Shown here: in pieces, positions 26,149 through 39,900 of the stretch
Layout: each line of letters starts with the position of its first letter
How positions within the stretch are numbered: the stretch's first letter is position 1
Source of the DNA: Bacteroidota bacterium
GTDB taxonomy: Bacteria > Bacteroidota > Bacteroidia > AKYH767-A > 2013-40CM-41-45
NCBI GenBank assembly: GCA_016720935.1
Contig: JADKJP010000007.1
Location: 744,001 to 808,000 of the forward strand
Length of the DNA stretch: 64,000 nucleotides
Direction: 5' to 3'
Position numbers and translations under genes: made by a program
The notes under the pieces: generated by a model
Databases searched by the model: none
The model's input: the letters and a program-made list of their open reading frames with translations, nothing else
Told to the model about the DNA's origin: nothing

Positions 26149-27765
26149 TCAATTTTTGATGAACTTAACGATTCTGAATTCAGAATCAGAAGTCCAGATC
26201 CTGAGAAAATAAATTCCAGACACATAATCAGTCAGGTCCACACTAATCCGTGATTGACCCTTCCCCTGCTTACACTCCTTTAACCTTCCCTGGAAATCAT
26301 ACACACATACCTTATCAACTTCAGCTAGAAGATCAGATTGCAGGGTCAATTCTGTTATAGCAGGATTGGGATATACCACAAATTTTTCATTTGATTTTGC
26401 CTCATCAGTAAGCGCGTACAAACAAGCATCCTCATCATCAGTATTCACTGTCATTTGCACCAGAGCAATAACACCGGTAAACAACCCGGAAGCTTGTGAA
26501 AAGACCGCGGTTCTTCCGATAAGCGGAGCATTATTAATTATCGGGTGAGAGGTAAATTCATGACAACCTGTGAATCCCATTGAATCGGTTTTGATCATGA
26601 TCATCTGCGCGCTATCCTGGAAAGTATAATTCGTAGTAAATCCTGCGATCAAGTATCCTCCATCACTTGTAGCGTTATTTCTGTACGCTTCGTCCTGCAA
26701 TCCATCACCATAAGTTCTGGTCCAGACTGTATCGCCAAGAGCATTTATCTTCATCATGAATATATTCGTACTGTCATCCCCCCGGTGTTCATGACCATAT
26801 CCAAAACTATTGGTATACCCTGAAATCGTGTAGGTAGAATCGGAATTGATTACTAAACCGTAACTGGCATCAATTTCCGGCCCCCCATATGTTTTTACCC
26901 AGTCAACGTCACCCGCATTATTTGTTTTCATACAAAGCACATCATATTTACCGGCTCCATAGGAAGTAATTGCTCCGCAACTGACAATGCTTTCGTCAGC
27001 ATTCACACCCACAGATTCCAATTCCTCCCATAGTGAGTCTCCATACAACTTTGTCCAAAGCAAATCACCGGATGCATCTGTACGCAACAAAATTCCATCT
27101 GCAAACGGGAGACCACCCACGATCCGGGTCTGTTTTCCGCAGATCACAAATCCTCCGGATGGAATTTCCGCGATTGCTATTCCAGCGTCAGAATCAACAG
27201 ATCCATAGGAACGGGTAAATATAGTATCCCCATTTTCATCAGTTTTTATAAAAAGAATATCGTCTGATCCGGCACCAATACTCTGAGTAGAGCCAACAAG
27301 TGCATATCCATGATCACTTGTTTCAATCATGTAAACCGCTCCATCATTACCACCTCCTCCGTACGTTTTACTCCAGATCAATTGACCCAGGGAATCTGTT
27401 TTGAAAAGTAAAACATCTCTAGTGACATTTCCGGGAAAAAAAGTTAAGCCGGTTCCCAATAATTTGCCATCATATGATTCGATTGCATATTCAGAATTAT
27501 CAAAAGCAACAGTTCCATACGCCCTCGCCCACTCCAACAATCCCTGATTATTTGTTTTGACAAAAAAACCATCCGCACTTCCCGACCCGTACGATAAGGT
27601 AGCTGCATTGTAGAGGTATCCTCCATCACGGGTTTGAAATAAAGTCTGCCCCCGTTCCTGACTTACCCCGCCAATCAATCGCTGAAAAGAATACTGAGCA
27701 AAAACTCCATTGCAGAGAAATAATCCAAAAATGAAAATACTGAGGAGAACATTTTTATTTTTCAT
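26149..27765 (-). CDS. T9SS-exported propeller-like repeat protein
   Basis: A 538-residue secreted protein starting MKNKNVLLSIFIFGLFLCNG, a signal peptide ending in VFAQ; an ATG ten codons upstream is also in frame. It contains roughly eight repeats of about 50 residues of the form WxxTYGGxxxDxAxxxxxTxDGGYxixGxTxSxGxGxxDxxliKTDxxG, which probably form a beta-propeller. A T9SS type A sorting domain closes it (FVVYPNPAITELTLQS ... YVSGIYFLRIW). Such proteins are common in Bacteroidota and their ligands are unknown. It lies between two giant T9SS cargo genes in the same direction but has its own terminators on both sides, so it is probably a separate transcript. Confidence 0.88.
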   Translation of the reverse strand: MKNKNVLLSIFIFGLFLCNGVFAQYSFQRLIGGVSQERGQTLFQTRDGGYLYNAATLSYGSGSADGFFVKTNNQGLLEWARAYGTVAFDNSEYAIESYDGKLLGTGLTFFPGNVTRDVLLFKTDSLGQLIWSKTYGGGGNDGAVYMIETSDHGYALVGSTQSIGAGSDDILFIKTDENGDTIFTRSYGSVDSDAGIAIAEIPSGGFVICGKQTRIVGGLPFADGILLRTDASGDLLWTKLYGDSLWEELESVGVNADESIVSCGAITSYGAGKYDVLCMKTNNAGDVDWVKTYGGPEIDASYGLVINSDSTYTISGYTNSFGYGHEHRGDDSTNIFMMKINALGDTVWTRTYGDGLQDEAYRNNATSDGGYLIAGFTTNYTFQDSAQMIMIKTDSMGFTGCHEFTSHPIINNAPLIGRTAVFSQASGLFTGVIALVQMTVNTDDEDACLYALTDEAKSNEKFVVYPNPAITELTLQSDLLAEVDKVCVYDFQGRLKECKQGKGQSRISVDLTDYVSGIYFLRIWTSDSEFRIVKFIKN

Positions 27766-27887
27766 TCCGCTAAAATAAATATTATGCAGCTTCATCCATA
27801 GATGAATAAAAGAAATACCACGTATTCATGGAATGAACAATATTTCTTTCTGAATAAAACAAATGTATTTCAGAGTCTGACCCAAAA

Positions 27888-27923
27888 ACAGAAAGGCCGG
27901 AGAATCATCTCCGGCCTTTCTGT
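27888..27923 (-). terminator. Very strong stem-loop terminator
   Basis: A perfect 16-base stem (27888-27903 with 27908-27923; core AAAGGCCGGAGA) with a four-base loop ATCA. On the minus strand TTTCTGTTTTTGGG follows. It lies 38 bases behind the stop of the giant subtilase-like gene. Confidence 0.85.
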
Positions 27924-27960
27924 CTGCATCAGAAAATCAATCTGAAGCTATGATTTGTCA

Positions 27961-30900
27961 TTATTCCACAGCGATACGAATTGTTTTACTTTCCGAATCT
28001 TCTTTCATCAGCGTGATGAAGTAAATTCCGGAAGCATATTTACTCATATCCAGCTCCGTATAATTTTCACCTTCTTCTGCAACCAGATCTTTCTGCAGGT
28101 AAACATGTCCTACCATATCCGTTAAAATCAGAACATTATTTTCTTTCTGATCAGCAGAGAATGAAAGTGTGAGTCTGCCGGATGTCGGATTCGGATAAGC
28201 ATCAAATGTTCCGCTGAATGAAGATGTTTCCTCTTCAAGTGTACGACAAGACAAGTTGACCGCAATATTCAAAGTCCTTGCAACAGATGCGCCACACAGG
28301 TTATTTGCTTTAACAGAAAGCAAGGCACTTGTTGAAGTCGCGGTGGTGAACTTCACTTTTACACTGGCGCCTGTATTACTTCCGACAAAAGTTGCGCCAC
28401 CGGTGATTGTCCAGGTATATGAAGTTGCGCCGGTAACTGCAGGAATCGAATATGTTACAGATGACTGTGTTTTACACACTGAAGCCGGACCTGAGATTGC
28501 GGATGGTTGTACAGTAACCGCGGAAACCCCAAGAGAAGTAACAGCACTTGAACCACAACTGTTATTTGCTTTTACAGTTACAAAACCGGAACCCACGAAA
28601 CTATTACCATAGGTTACCTTGATCGAAGTACCTGAATTGCTGGTAATAGTCGCACCGGAAGGAACGGTCCATGTGTATGAAGTTGCTCCCGTAACCGGTG
28701 AAATCGAATAAGTGTTACCTGTCTTTCTGCAAACATTGCTCACCGGACCTGATATCGCTGATGGAGCGAGAGGAGTTGAACGAACCGTAAGTGTAGAAAC
28801 CGGGCTATTGCCACAGGCATTCGTAGCATATACTGTCACAGTTCCGGATGTAAACCCTGCAGGGAAAGTAATATACACTTCACCCATTGAGCTATCAACT
28901 GTCAGCGGATTACCTGTTAATCCTGCTCCATTCGAAATGATTGCGCCTGCAGGAGCTGTCCATGTATAGGAAGTCGCATTCGGGAACTTGATGATCTCAT
29001 ACTCCCTTGTGCTTCCGGCACAAACACCCACAGTTGGGTTTTCTGTTGCTGTAAAGATTGGAGGAATGACAAGCATACCAAGTATAAGTTTCAATCGAGG
29101 TCCGCTGGAACCAATACAATTGTTTGCCTGAACCGCCAGAACACCAACAACATATCCCGATACAAAATTGATCGTGATGGTATTGGTTCCCTGACCTGAA
29201 GCTATCGTAGCTCCAGGAGCAATCAGGGTCCATGTATAGCTTGTTGCGTTCGCTACAGGAGCCACAGAGTAAGTAGCTGTCAATGGTCCACAGATGGTAG
29301 CCATACCCGAAATTGTTCCCGGAGTAGCCGGCGCTGCGGTAAAGCGTGACAGGGTCTTACAGGTGAAAATACTACTGCCGCATCCGTTGATTGCTTTGAC
29401 ACAGATGGATCCTCCGTTATATGTACTTCCGAAATTCAGAGTAATGGATGATGAAGTTGAACTTCCTGTAACACCTGCAGGAATGGTCCACTGATAAGAT
29501 GTGGCACCTGCAACCGGAGCAATACTGAACACAACACCATTTTGTCCTCTGCATGCACCTGAAGGTCCGATAATGGATACCGGTGCATCAGGAGCTGAAC
29601 CGGATATGGTCACAACAGCAGTTGCTGAACCTGTACAACCTTTCAAATCAGTCATTGTTACAGTGTAAGTACCAGCAGCAAGACCTGTAGAAGATGCAGT
29701 TGTCTGGCCTCCCGGTGTCCAGGAATAAGTATAACCCGGTGTTCCGCCTGACGCAACAATAGATGCAGTACCTGTATTTCCGGTACAACCTGTTGGGGTT
29801 ACTGAGGTTACACCAGTAATTTCTGCCGGTACAAGTATTGTAGCTGTAGTATTGGCAGTACAACCTTTAATATCAGATACAGTGTAGTTATAAGTCCCTG
29901 AACCAAGTCCGGTAACAGAAGCTCCTCCAAATGTATATGGACCATTTCCACCGCTGGCAGACAATGAAACACTACCTGTCTGGCCGTAGCAATTCGGATT
30001 CGATGGTGTTGCAGTCAGTACCAGTAATTCCGGTGCCGGATCAATAGTAGCTGTTGTAGTTGAAGTACAACCGTGAGCATCCTCAACAGTATAATTATAT
30101 ACACCCGGTGCCAGATTGTTCACCGCGTCACCACCTGTAGTATAAGGTGATGTTCCACCTGACGGAATCAGGTCAACACTACCTGTCTCTCCAAAACAAT
30201 TTGGTTGTGAAGTCACCGCGTTGAGCACTATAGCAGCAGGTGCATTATTAATGGTAATGAATAAACTTTCACTACATCCATTTGAATCGCTTACAAAATA
30301 AGTGTACAATCCTCCGGAGAGATTTGTTGTCGGAGAGCCCGCGAAAGTATAAGGAGGTACTCCTCCGCTTGCCTGAAGTACAACATTTCCTGTTTGTCCG
30401 AAACAATCGGGTTGTGTAGTAGTAGCTGTGAGGAATAATCTTGGAGGGAACTGATTAATTATAACCTCCACGCTTGCGGTACAACCATTTTCATCAGTAA
30501 CAGTATAGTGATATGTTCCTGCACCAAGATTCACAGTCTGATCACCACCGAATGTATAATTACCGGTCCCTCCGCTTCCAGTTAACTCAACACTTCCGAA
30601 TTCACCAAAGCAATGCGGTTGTGAAACGCTAACATTCAGTACCAATGGTTCAGGCACAGTCAATGCACCATTTTCATAAACGATGATGTAGTTCGTATCA
30701 GCAGGGAACGTAAATCCACCCGGTACAATCTGGTAGGTACCGCCAGAAGTTAAAGGACTAACCGGCTGATTCGCGTTATCCAGAATTGTAAAGGATGGTC
30801 CGGATGCCGGAGTAACTCCAGTAGAATCCTGATTTTTGAAACCGCTTACAGAAGCAGTAAATACCGGTGTTTCAAAACACGTCGGATTTGCATCAGCAGC

Positions 30901-33900
30901 AGTTACTGTGAGTGTAGCAGGCAGGATAGTCAGACTTCCCAATTCGTAATGGATATCAAAATTATCCGAGAAGAATGCACCCGGTACAACAATCCATGTA
31001 CCTACAGTTGTTCCTGTAATCAGATTCACCGATTTCAATTCGGTAGTGGTATCTGTTGACGTAACATCATCTTCATCTAGCACAACCGCGATATTGTCTC
31101 CATTACTGGAAGTAACATCGATGCTGTCTACTTCGCTCACACCATTCGTGATTACACGCGGGTTGGTAATCACACGCGGATTCGTAATCACACGTGGATT
31201 TGCCATCGCACGTGAGTGCAAACCGGCTCCCGGACTTTCAAGAACAATTACGGAAGAATCAGCATCGAAATTGAACACAGATTCCGTAGCAAGATCAATA
31301 ATAAGAGTTGAATCAATGACAGTAAGTGAATTGGTAATCACACGTGGATTTGTGATGACGCGCGGATTTGCCAAAGCATTACCGGTGGCGACAATTGCAA
31401 GGTTTGCAAAATCAGAATTGGTGATCACACGTGGATTTGTGATGACACGTGGATTTACCAGTACGAGTGCATTGGACAATGTCAACTGGTGGCTCTGTTC
31501 AATTGAATCCAGGAAATGAACCTGATCGTTAGGATCAATATTGCTTTGATCATAAACATAATTGAATTGGAAATCACCAATCTTATCACCATAAGTCATA
31601 GTGGTGTCTTTTGGAGAAATTACAATCGGCATTTTCTGAATGGTCAATCCGCCCGGATAGAAATTATACTCATACAGGGAATCCAATGCATAGTCCACAG
31701 GATCTGAAAGATTCAACGGAGGCATGGAAGCAGAAACCTGGTAGGATCCGACTCCGCTTTCTGAAGTCGCCAGGGTCTGGAAGATCAGATTGTCGAGTTT
31801 CAAATCCGCGGCTGTAAGACTGTCTTCCGACAAATCTTTTCCGTCCACAAGAATGGTTGCCGTGAATTCGGGCAGCATTTCTCCGTATTTCTTCACTTTA
31901 TTATCGGTCTGGATACTAAGTACACGTTTAACCGAATTGAAGAAGAACAATCCGTTCGAGAATCCACCATCGTTCAGATTTGGAACGGTTGGTGGTGTAA
32001 ACACCCGAATCATCGGATTACCGAAGAACGGAGGAATTGTAGCAGTCAGATGTGTATTGTCAATGAAAGTGGTCGTCAGCGCTATTCCATCCATATAAAT
32101 GGTAGAAGAATCATCGAAATAAGATCCACCAACAATTACATCAAATGCTGTCGAGCCGGGTACAACTGAAGTATCGGCACGCATCAGGGAATCGATCACC
32201 GGTTTCGGTGTAGCAAATGTGCTCACCGCGCCGGTCGCGTCAATCAAACCATATCCGGAGCTGAAATCAAATCCGGCAGGTCCCATATCAATTGCAGTTC
32301 TTTGCAAGAGCGAACGCAAACTATCCGGGAGCATGGTTTCGGTATAGAATTTCTTTTTCGCCTGAAGGATCAAAGCTGCAGTTCCGGCAGCATGTGGAGC
32401 TGCACAGGATGTTCCATAGAAATTATAGATACCATCAAACTCAAGATCCTTCGAGTAGAAATTCACGGAAGTATTCACACCGTCAGGAGCTGTGAAATCA
32501 GGTTTATTACGAACCACACCTTTCACAGCAGTTCCACCGACAGAAGAGAATTCCTCGATTACAGGTGCCAGTCCATTGTTAAAGACCGGAGTTTGTGTGT
32601 ACCTCGCAGCACCGACAGACATCGCACCCTCTGCATTCGCTTGTCCGATAATAGTAGAGCCACCGTTAGGATATTCTTTAATTGTAATATCTCCACGATA
32701 CACTACATATTTAAATTTCATCGGTGTGACTGAATCCTGAGTCCATGTACGTGCAATTACTATGTTCGCATCTACATTTGATTTTACCGTGAATGGCAAT
32801 ACCTCAATTGGATCTCCCCAGTTATTTTTTCTGTTCAGTCCAAAAAGTTTCGTACCGGTTACATCAGTAAGATAAATATCAAAGTCATTTCTTGCACCCG
32901 GTAATTGCTTGAGTGAATAGATTGAATCATCCCACTGCAATACCAAAGTGTAATTACCGGCTTTGAGGCCAATTTTTTGCAAATAATCACCACCACCGAA
33001 ATCATGCACTTTACCGGTGAGACCGGCAGGTGCAGGCATAGGATTGAAAACTCCTTCGAATGATGCGGATCCGAAATTACCGGCAGAAGTGAAATAACTT
33101 ACTCCCTGATCACGTACATAATTTACCGCTCTGGAAACAATTCCATCCTGGAAGTAAGGTTCAGTAATATAGGTTACGTCATCAACAATGACATTACAAG
33201 TATCTTCCTGCAAAGCGACAATACCTTCCGCAAAGTCTCCTGCACTGATGAATCCTGTTCGGAAAGCAAGTGTTGCTTTCGGAGCAATATCATGGACAAT
33301 TTGCAACATCGCGCGACCTTCATCCAATCCTTTTCCATAAGGGTAATCAAGCAATACTTCTACTTCCCTATCGTTATCAGGATTTCCTGGTCCCGGCAAG
33401 TCGTGGTTGCCAATATCGATATTCTTCGGATTACCGGAAATGGTATTGTAACTATCTGACATCACTCCAATCTTAATACCTGAACCGTCAAGACCAAACA
33501 TTGAACGGGCGGAATCAGATTTCATCGATCTGTCGCCTTGTGTGGTGATGAAACCTCCACTGGAAACCGCTGAATAATTCGGTCTAACAAAGTTGATCAT
33601 GCCCGGAAGGGAATCCAGTTTTTTCAGATTCGCAACAGGGAAATAACCGGTAATGATGATTGAAGTATCACCGTTGTCGACAAGCCCTGTCATTCCATAA
33701 GGAGCAGTTTGCAACAAGGATAATGTCGGGTAATACATATTGAGATTCGTAATCACATCAATCAATACCGATCCAAAATCATCAAACTGGAAGATTACGT
33801 TGTTGGTATCCGGACCAATTGAATCCGGATTTTCATACAACTGTGTCAGTTCAGGTCCAAGAACCGTATTGACTTTTCCGGAGTCAGGAGCATTGTAATA

Positions 33901-36900
33901 TGGAAGAATACAGTTAGTAACGAATACTTCGGTATTTGCAGTGAGCGAACAACCATGGTTATCAGTGAGTATATATGAATAAACACCCGCAACAAGATTT
34001 GTAGTATCAGAACCTGTGAGAGAATAAGGAGGTGTACCACCGGAAGGAACCAGTGATAAACTTCCGGTGTTGGATGTTTCAAGACAAACAATTGTACTAT
34101 CTGTAACTCCAGAAAGAACAAGTACTGCAGGTTGACTGACAAGGATACTGTCTCTGTAAGTACAGCCTATACTGTCAGTAACAATAAATTGAAAGACTGT
34201 ATCTGCTGATGCAAAGGAACCAAAGCTTTGAATTCCTGCTCCGAAATACGGTGGAACTCCACCGGTCGCGGAAATATTGATTGAAAATCCATCACCATGA
34301 CAAGTCGGAGCAGTCACCCCTACCGATGCAAATGGACCAAACACAACAGCAATCGCAATACTTGCGCATGAATCAGGAGTTGCACAACCACCTTCTCCTC
34401 TTACATAATAGTAAGTAGTATCCGATGGTGTGACGTTAATCGATGTTCCGTTTCCAACCAGAGTTCCTGTTCCGCATAAACCGGCATACCAGTACCAGTC
34501 AGTTGCATCGTTAAGATTACCAGACGCAATGCTTAATGTAACACTGCCACCTGAACAAACAACAGATTGTGAAGCAGAAATTACAGGTACCTCTGGTTGA
34601 TTGCAATTGCCCAGACCAACGATGATCGTTGTATCAAAAGAACAAGGAACACCATCAGTAATTTGAAGATAATACGAACCTGCAGGAAGACCTGAAAAAA
34701 TACCTGTTTGATTGTTCTGATTGATGGAAGCGAAGTCAGTAATGCTATAAGTATAACCACCAATCACACCACCGCTGGCAGGACCGACAGTAATACTTCC
34801 ATCGTTCGCGCCGGAAGTTGTTTCATTCGAAACAAGAATTGCTCCTGGTACAATCGGTGCAAATTGATAAATGGTGATACTGTCAACAGTAACACAACCG
34901 AAAATATCCGTTCCCACAACACTATAGGTTGCTGTATCGGTTGGAGAAACAGTGATATAAGAAGTTGTTTCACCGGTGCTCCACAGGTAAGTATTCGCTC
35001 CACCTGCAGCCAGTACGGTTGAACTTCCCGGGCAAATTTCCCAGTCAAAACTCGGACCGGCATTTACTGTTGAAGCTCTCATTTTAAATCCATCTGATGT
35101 GGCCATACATCCACCGTAGGTTACGGTAGCGGAATATGTTCCCGGACTATTCACACTCAGACTGGCTGTGGTTTCTGAAGTTGACCACAAATATGTATTG
35201 TATGTAAGCGGAATAATATTTCCAATCGCAACCGCGTCAATTTCATTCCAGTCATGGACAAACGGTGAGTTCATCGCGATACGAATAGAAGAAACAGGGA
35301 ATGCGGTCAGAGGGAAAGTAATGTGCAGTTTATTCGCTTCCTGAGGCATTGAACCTGCAGTTGCCGTATATACCGCCTGATATGAACTTGTGTATGGATT
35401 CATCACGTACACCGTATCAATGGTGCCGGGCGCATACGTTTCATAAATATCAACGAAGTTTATCGGAGCAGGATTCGCGAACCCAAGCTCAATATATTCA
35501 CGTGAAGCATCCTGATAATTTGGAGCCCATGCATTGATATTGTCACCGTAGGATGGATAAACATCCGGAGCACCGAGAATCTGGATTGCTCCATAATCTG
35601 GTGTTGAATATTCTGAACTGAAGGCGATCACCGAATTTGCGTAACGCAGGTTACTGTATTCGGCAACAAATATTGAATCGCTGAGACCAAAACATGTAGG
35701 AAGTGTACCGGAACCTGTGGTAACAACTACCGGTCGTAAAGACTGTGTTGTAGGATCCGCATCGTTACAGTCAGAACTGTCTGAAACATAACCTACCGGT
35801 TGTGTAACCGCATATTGGCTTGCAAACAGATTTCCAAAAGAATCACCGTCAGCATCCTGATAATATGCATGCAATACAGGGAATGGAACAGTAAAGTAAT
35901 TTGCCAATGAATTTGGTCCTCCGAAACAACCCGCATCATTACGTGACGCGTCAGTATCATTGTAAATAGGGTTTGGATCACCTCCGTCAATCGCATCTGA
36001 ACCGGGATTAGGTCTTCCGTATTCTGACAGGACTGTATTTGATGTATCGTTGTTAGTATTATCAGCGGTAACACCACTGAAGCCTGTTCCCCCACCGGTT
36101 GATTTTCTGAAATAGTTGTAAGTGAATTCTCCCGGAACTCCGTCATTGATACCATAACCAACTCCAACAGAATTTTCAACACTAATCACGTTATTTTTAA
36201 TAATCCAATATGGAGCTCCGCGAAATATTGTTGCAAGGAATGAACTCGTTGTACTCTTGATTGTGTTATTGACGAAATAATTCGTTAATCCACTGTAAAA
36301 AGCACCGTAGCTTGTAAATCCATCTGCTCCCTGACCACCATTTGGCCAAAGCATGGACATAAAGTTATTCGCGATGTACATTCCATTCTGATTGTTGTTC
36401 AGGAAGAAAACAGTCGAATTGCTGGTCATGTACATCTGGTTGCCGATGATCTGAATCTGATCACCGGTATTTGATGAGTTATTAATCTGAAGAGCACCTC
36501 CCCCGCCATTACCATACAAATAACAACCACGAACCAAACCTCTTCCGGTAATCACAGATACATCGGTAGTGTTTGGCATTACAGAGTCTCCTTCTAAAAG
36601 AGGAATACCATTGCATAGATCAAGTTTGATATATCCGTAAACAGTACAGTTGGTGATATAAAGTGAATCGAATTCAGGAGATTCATTGTTGATGTTTCCT
36701 GTAATCTGTGCTCCGTTAATATTCCATGCACCACCCATATCCACGTTACCTGTAATATGGTATTTCTCACCGGGTACAGCGCTGAAAATATTTAGATTGG
36801 TTTTTCCGGGAGCTGAAATATTTTCAACATATTCCGCTCCGCCTGCGCGTGGATAAACAAGAATCGTATCGCCACTAACAGCTGCGGCAAGCGCATCAGC

Positions 36901-39900
36901 GAAGTTGGTATACGCGCCACCGACTCCGTTTTCTTCAACAACAAGTGTGTTCAGGAAACCTTCGTCAACAAGACCATTACAGTTATCATCAATACCATTC
37001 ATCACTTCATTTCCGTTTGCGCTGCCGGAATAGATCTTCATGATTTCATCTGAAGTAAGTTCTCTTCCGAAAACCATTACTTCATCAATCTGTCCGTTAA
37101 AGAAATTTGCAAGAACAGGTGTTTCGTCCGCACCGATAATCAAAGAATGACCATCCGCACCAAAACTGATTAGAGGAAATGCAAGACTCCGCACTAAACT
37201 ACCATCCACATAAAGTTTGGCAATAGTACTGTTTGGACTAAATGTAAACGCAATATGTTGCCATCCACTGCCTGAACTAAAGGGTTCATCGATGTAAGCT
37301 GATGAAGGGTCAGCACCGAAATTGTTGAAGATGTATTGATCGGAATTTTCCACTCCGAATCTCCAGGCATTAGCGGAACCTGCGCCATATCCTTTGGAGA
37401 TTACAGCCATTTCTCCGGCAGGAGATAATGGATTTACATTGATCCAGGCAGAAAGCGTAAGATCAGACAAATTAAAACTTCCGTTGTTCGGAACTTCAAT
37501 ATAGGCATCGGTACCGTTAAAATCGTAAGCACTGTTAGGTGTTCCAAAACGATCGTTTGTGAGTGTTGCGTTATGAACAATCCCGTTATTCCCCAATGGG
37601 CCGCCATCATCTGCATTTCCATTAAAAGGAAGATATACTGCTGCACCTGAAGGCAAAGCAAACGGAGGATGAACAAGATTATTATTATCATCGCAATCTG
37701 TAGCATCCAACGCATAACCGATTGGAGGATCACAAACAGCAGAAATTGTAATTGAGTTGTTCAAATCTCCAAAACCATCAAGATCAGTATCTGCATAAGC
37801 TGTAGCAGTTGCAATTGGGGAACAAGCTCCGGGCATACTAAATCCAACCGGAACAACCCAATTGGAAGTACCTCCGGTAAGAGCGAAATTCAACAAATTA
37901 CTATGATTACCATTACCACTTGAATCAAACAGAACATCAACTGCCGGTGTAGTATTATCAGCACCTGCAAGCCCCTGATTGAAATTGTAAGCCGCTATCA
38001 AACCCAATTCGTTGTGAGAAATTTCACAAGTCCAGTTGGAAATGATTTCTTCAGGACACAAAGCTCTGTCCCATACTCTCACCTCGTCAATACTTCCTCT
38101 CCAGTATTCACCAATACCCCATTGTGACCCGATTAGGAAAGTTGCAGTAGGATTGAGTGGAGGAAAATTGGTTGGACTTGGGATAGTACTGCCTTTTGTC
38201 GCTATCAGATTTCCATCGAGATACAGGTAGGTATTATCGGTAGAACGAACGACAACATAATTGTGCCAGCTCGCATCCAGTGGAAATGAGAGATCAGTAT
38301 ACCACTCATCCCCTACGCGAATCGTTCCATCAAAATTTTGTCCGATATAAAAATGGCGACCCTGGGATACCATGGTCTTCATTTCACCCATGACCGGACT
38401 ATCGTATTGAGCCCAGACAGATACAGTGAACGGACTGTTATTTACTGGAATCAATTCAACAGGACCTTCTACATAATCATCGGCACCGTCAAAATGTAAT
38501 GCTTGTCCGGGCACCGGAGGCAAAGCTTCTCCAATCTGAAAATCACTAAAGGTTTGAATTGCTGCAACGGTGATTGACAAGTTATCGTTTCCGGAAACAG
38601 GGACATTGATCCAGTTTGGATCATCGTATTTTGAACAAACAAAACTAAAAGGGTCTGCAATCGGATCCACATCTGCTGCTTTCCAGGTCAGATAAGCATC
38701 CAATCCCAAAACACCTCCGGAAATCGGAGTGATGGTCCACCATCTGTTTACGCTTTTATCCTGATCAATTCCCGACGTAAGAATTTGCGGGTGGTCACCT
38801 GCTTCTGTTCTGGCAAGAATGTATCCACCGGGAAAAACAGAACCACTCAAAGTAACCGGTGTATATGCATCCGCATCACCAATATCATAGGTGAGAGTTA
38901 CAGAACCATCGAGAAAACGTTGCATGTTACCGACAACATAGCACAAATCAGAAGCACCAGAGACTGCACAGGTCCCACCAATTCTCAAACTGTTAGTACC
39001 GGTATGAACCAATCCAAGATCAAAAAACAAATTAGCGTTTACTGTTTGATCGCCTTCCAGACTAAATCCGGCAGCATTATTGAATCGCAAATCCGAGAAT
39101 TGCCCGTTACCAAGGATGTATTGCAAGTTTGTCCCTTCCAGACTAAGAGCAACAATGCTGATGAGACCATTGTTTTGAATAGTGTCACCGGTATAAATCA
39201 ACTCGTTACCGGCAAGCTCTGCTCCTGCTTCAGTTTGAATGAAACCGGTAAACGCGCCACTGCTTCCATCAATACTCAGCGTTCCTTGATCAACAAAGAG
39301 GGATCCGTAATTGTTATACGTACAACCACTTGCAAAGGAAGACAGATCAGTACCAGATTTATACAGCTGTCCGCCTGCCATGTTATTGAAAGTTCCGTTG
39401 GTAGGTGTGGAGTTAAAATCACCATTATTGGTTATATAGAAAATACCATAATTGTTGAATACGGATCCATCGGTGAGAGTGAACATTCCCATTGAACTAA
39501 AGTCACATTCAGAATAGTTATTCAAAACCAATCCACCTTCAAGACCATGGTCGTTATTATTACTGATAGAGAATGTACATCCGGACTGAACATTAATTGT
39601 TCCTGTACCACTAATATGTGTCATTCCTCCCCAGTTAAAGGTTGAAATACCGGTAAATTCAGCGATGCCGTCATTGACGATAGAACCTGTATTGATATTC
39701 AATGCACCATCGCAGGTAAAATCAGTTCCCGCGCCATCCAGGATGTGCAATGTTCCTTCCGAGATAAAAATTGATCCTCCATTTTCAATCACCAGTTGAT
39801 CGGCATTGATATTTTGAGAATTATTGGAAACGAAATGTCCGGAACGAACGGTAATTGTACCACCATTCAAACCATTCGGAATACTATCTGAAGGAACCCA

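Noticed and set aside
31046..31519. Plus-strand frame with VITRGF repeats
   Set aside because: It is the reverse-complement reading of the NPRVIT units in the giant gene, not a separate gene.
38785..39495. 236-residue plus-strand frame opposite the giant gene
   Set aside because: Antisense shadow; basic, low-complexity product typical of reversed beta-rich repeats.
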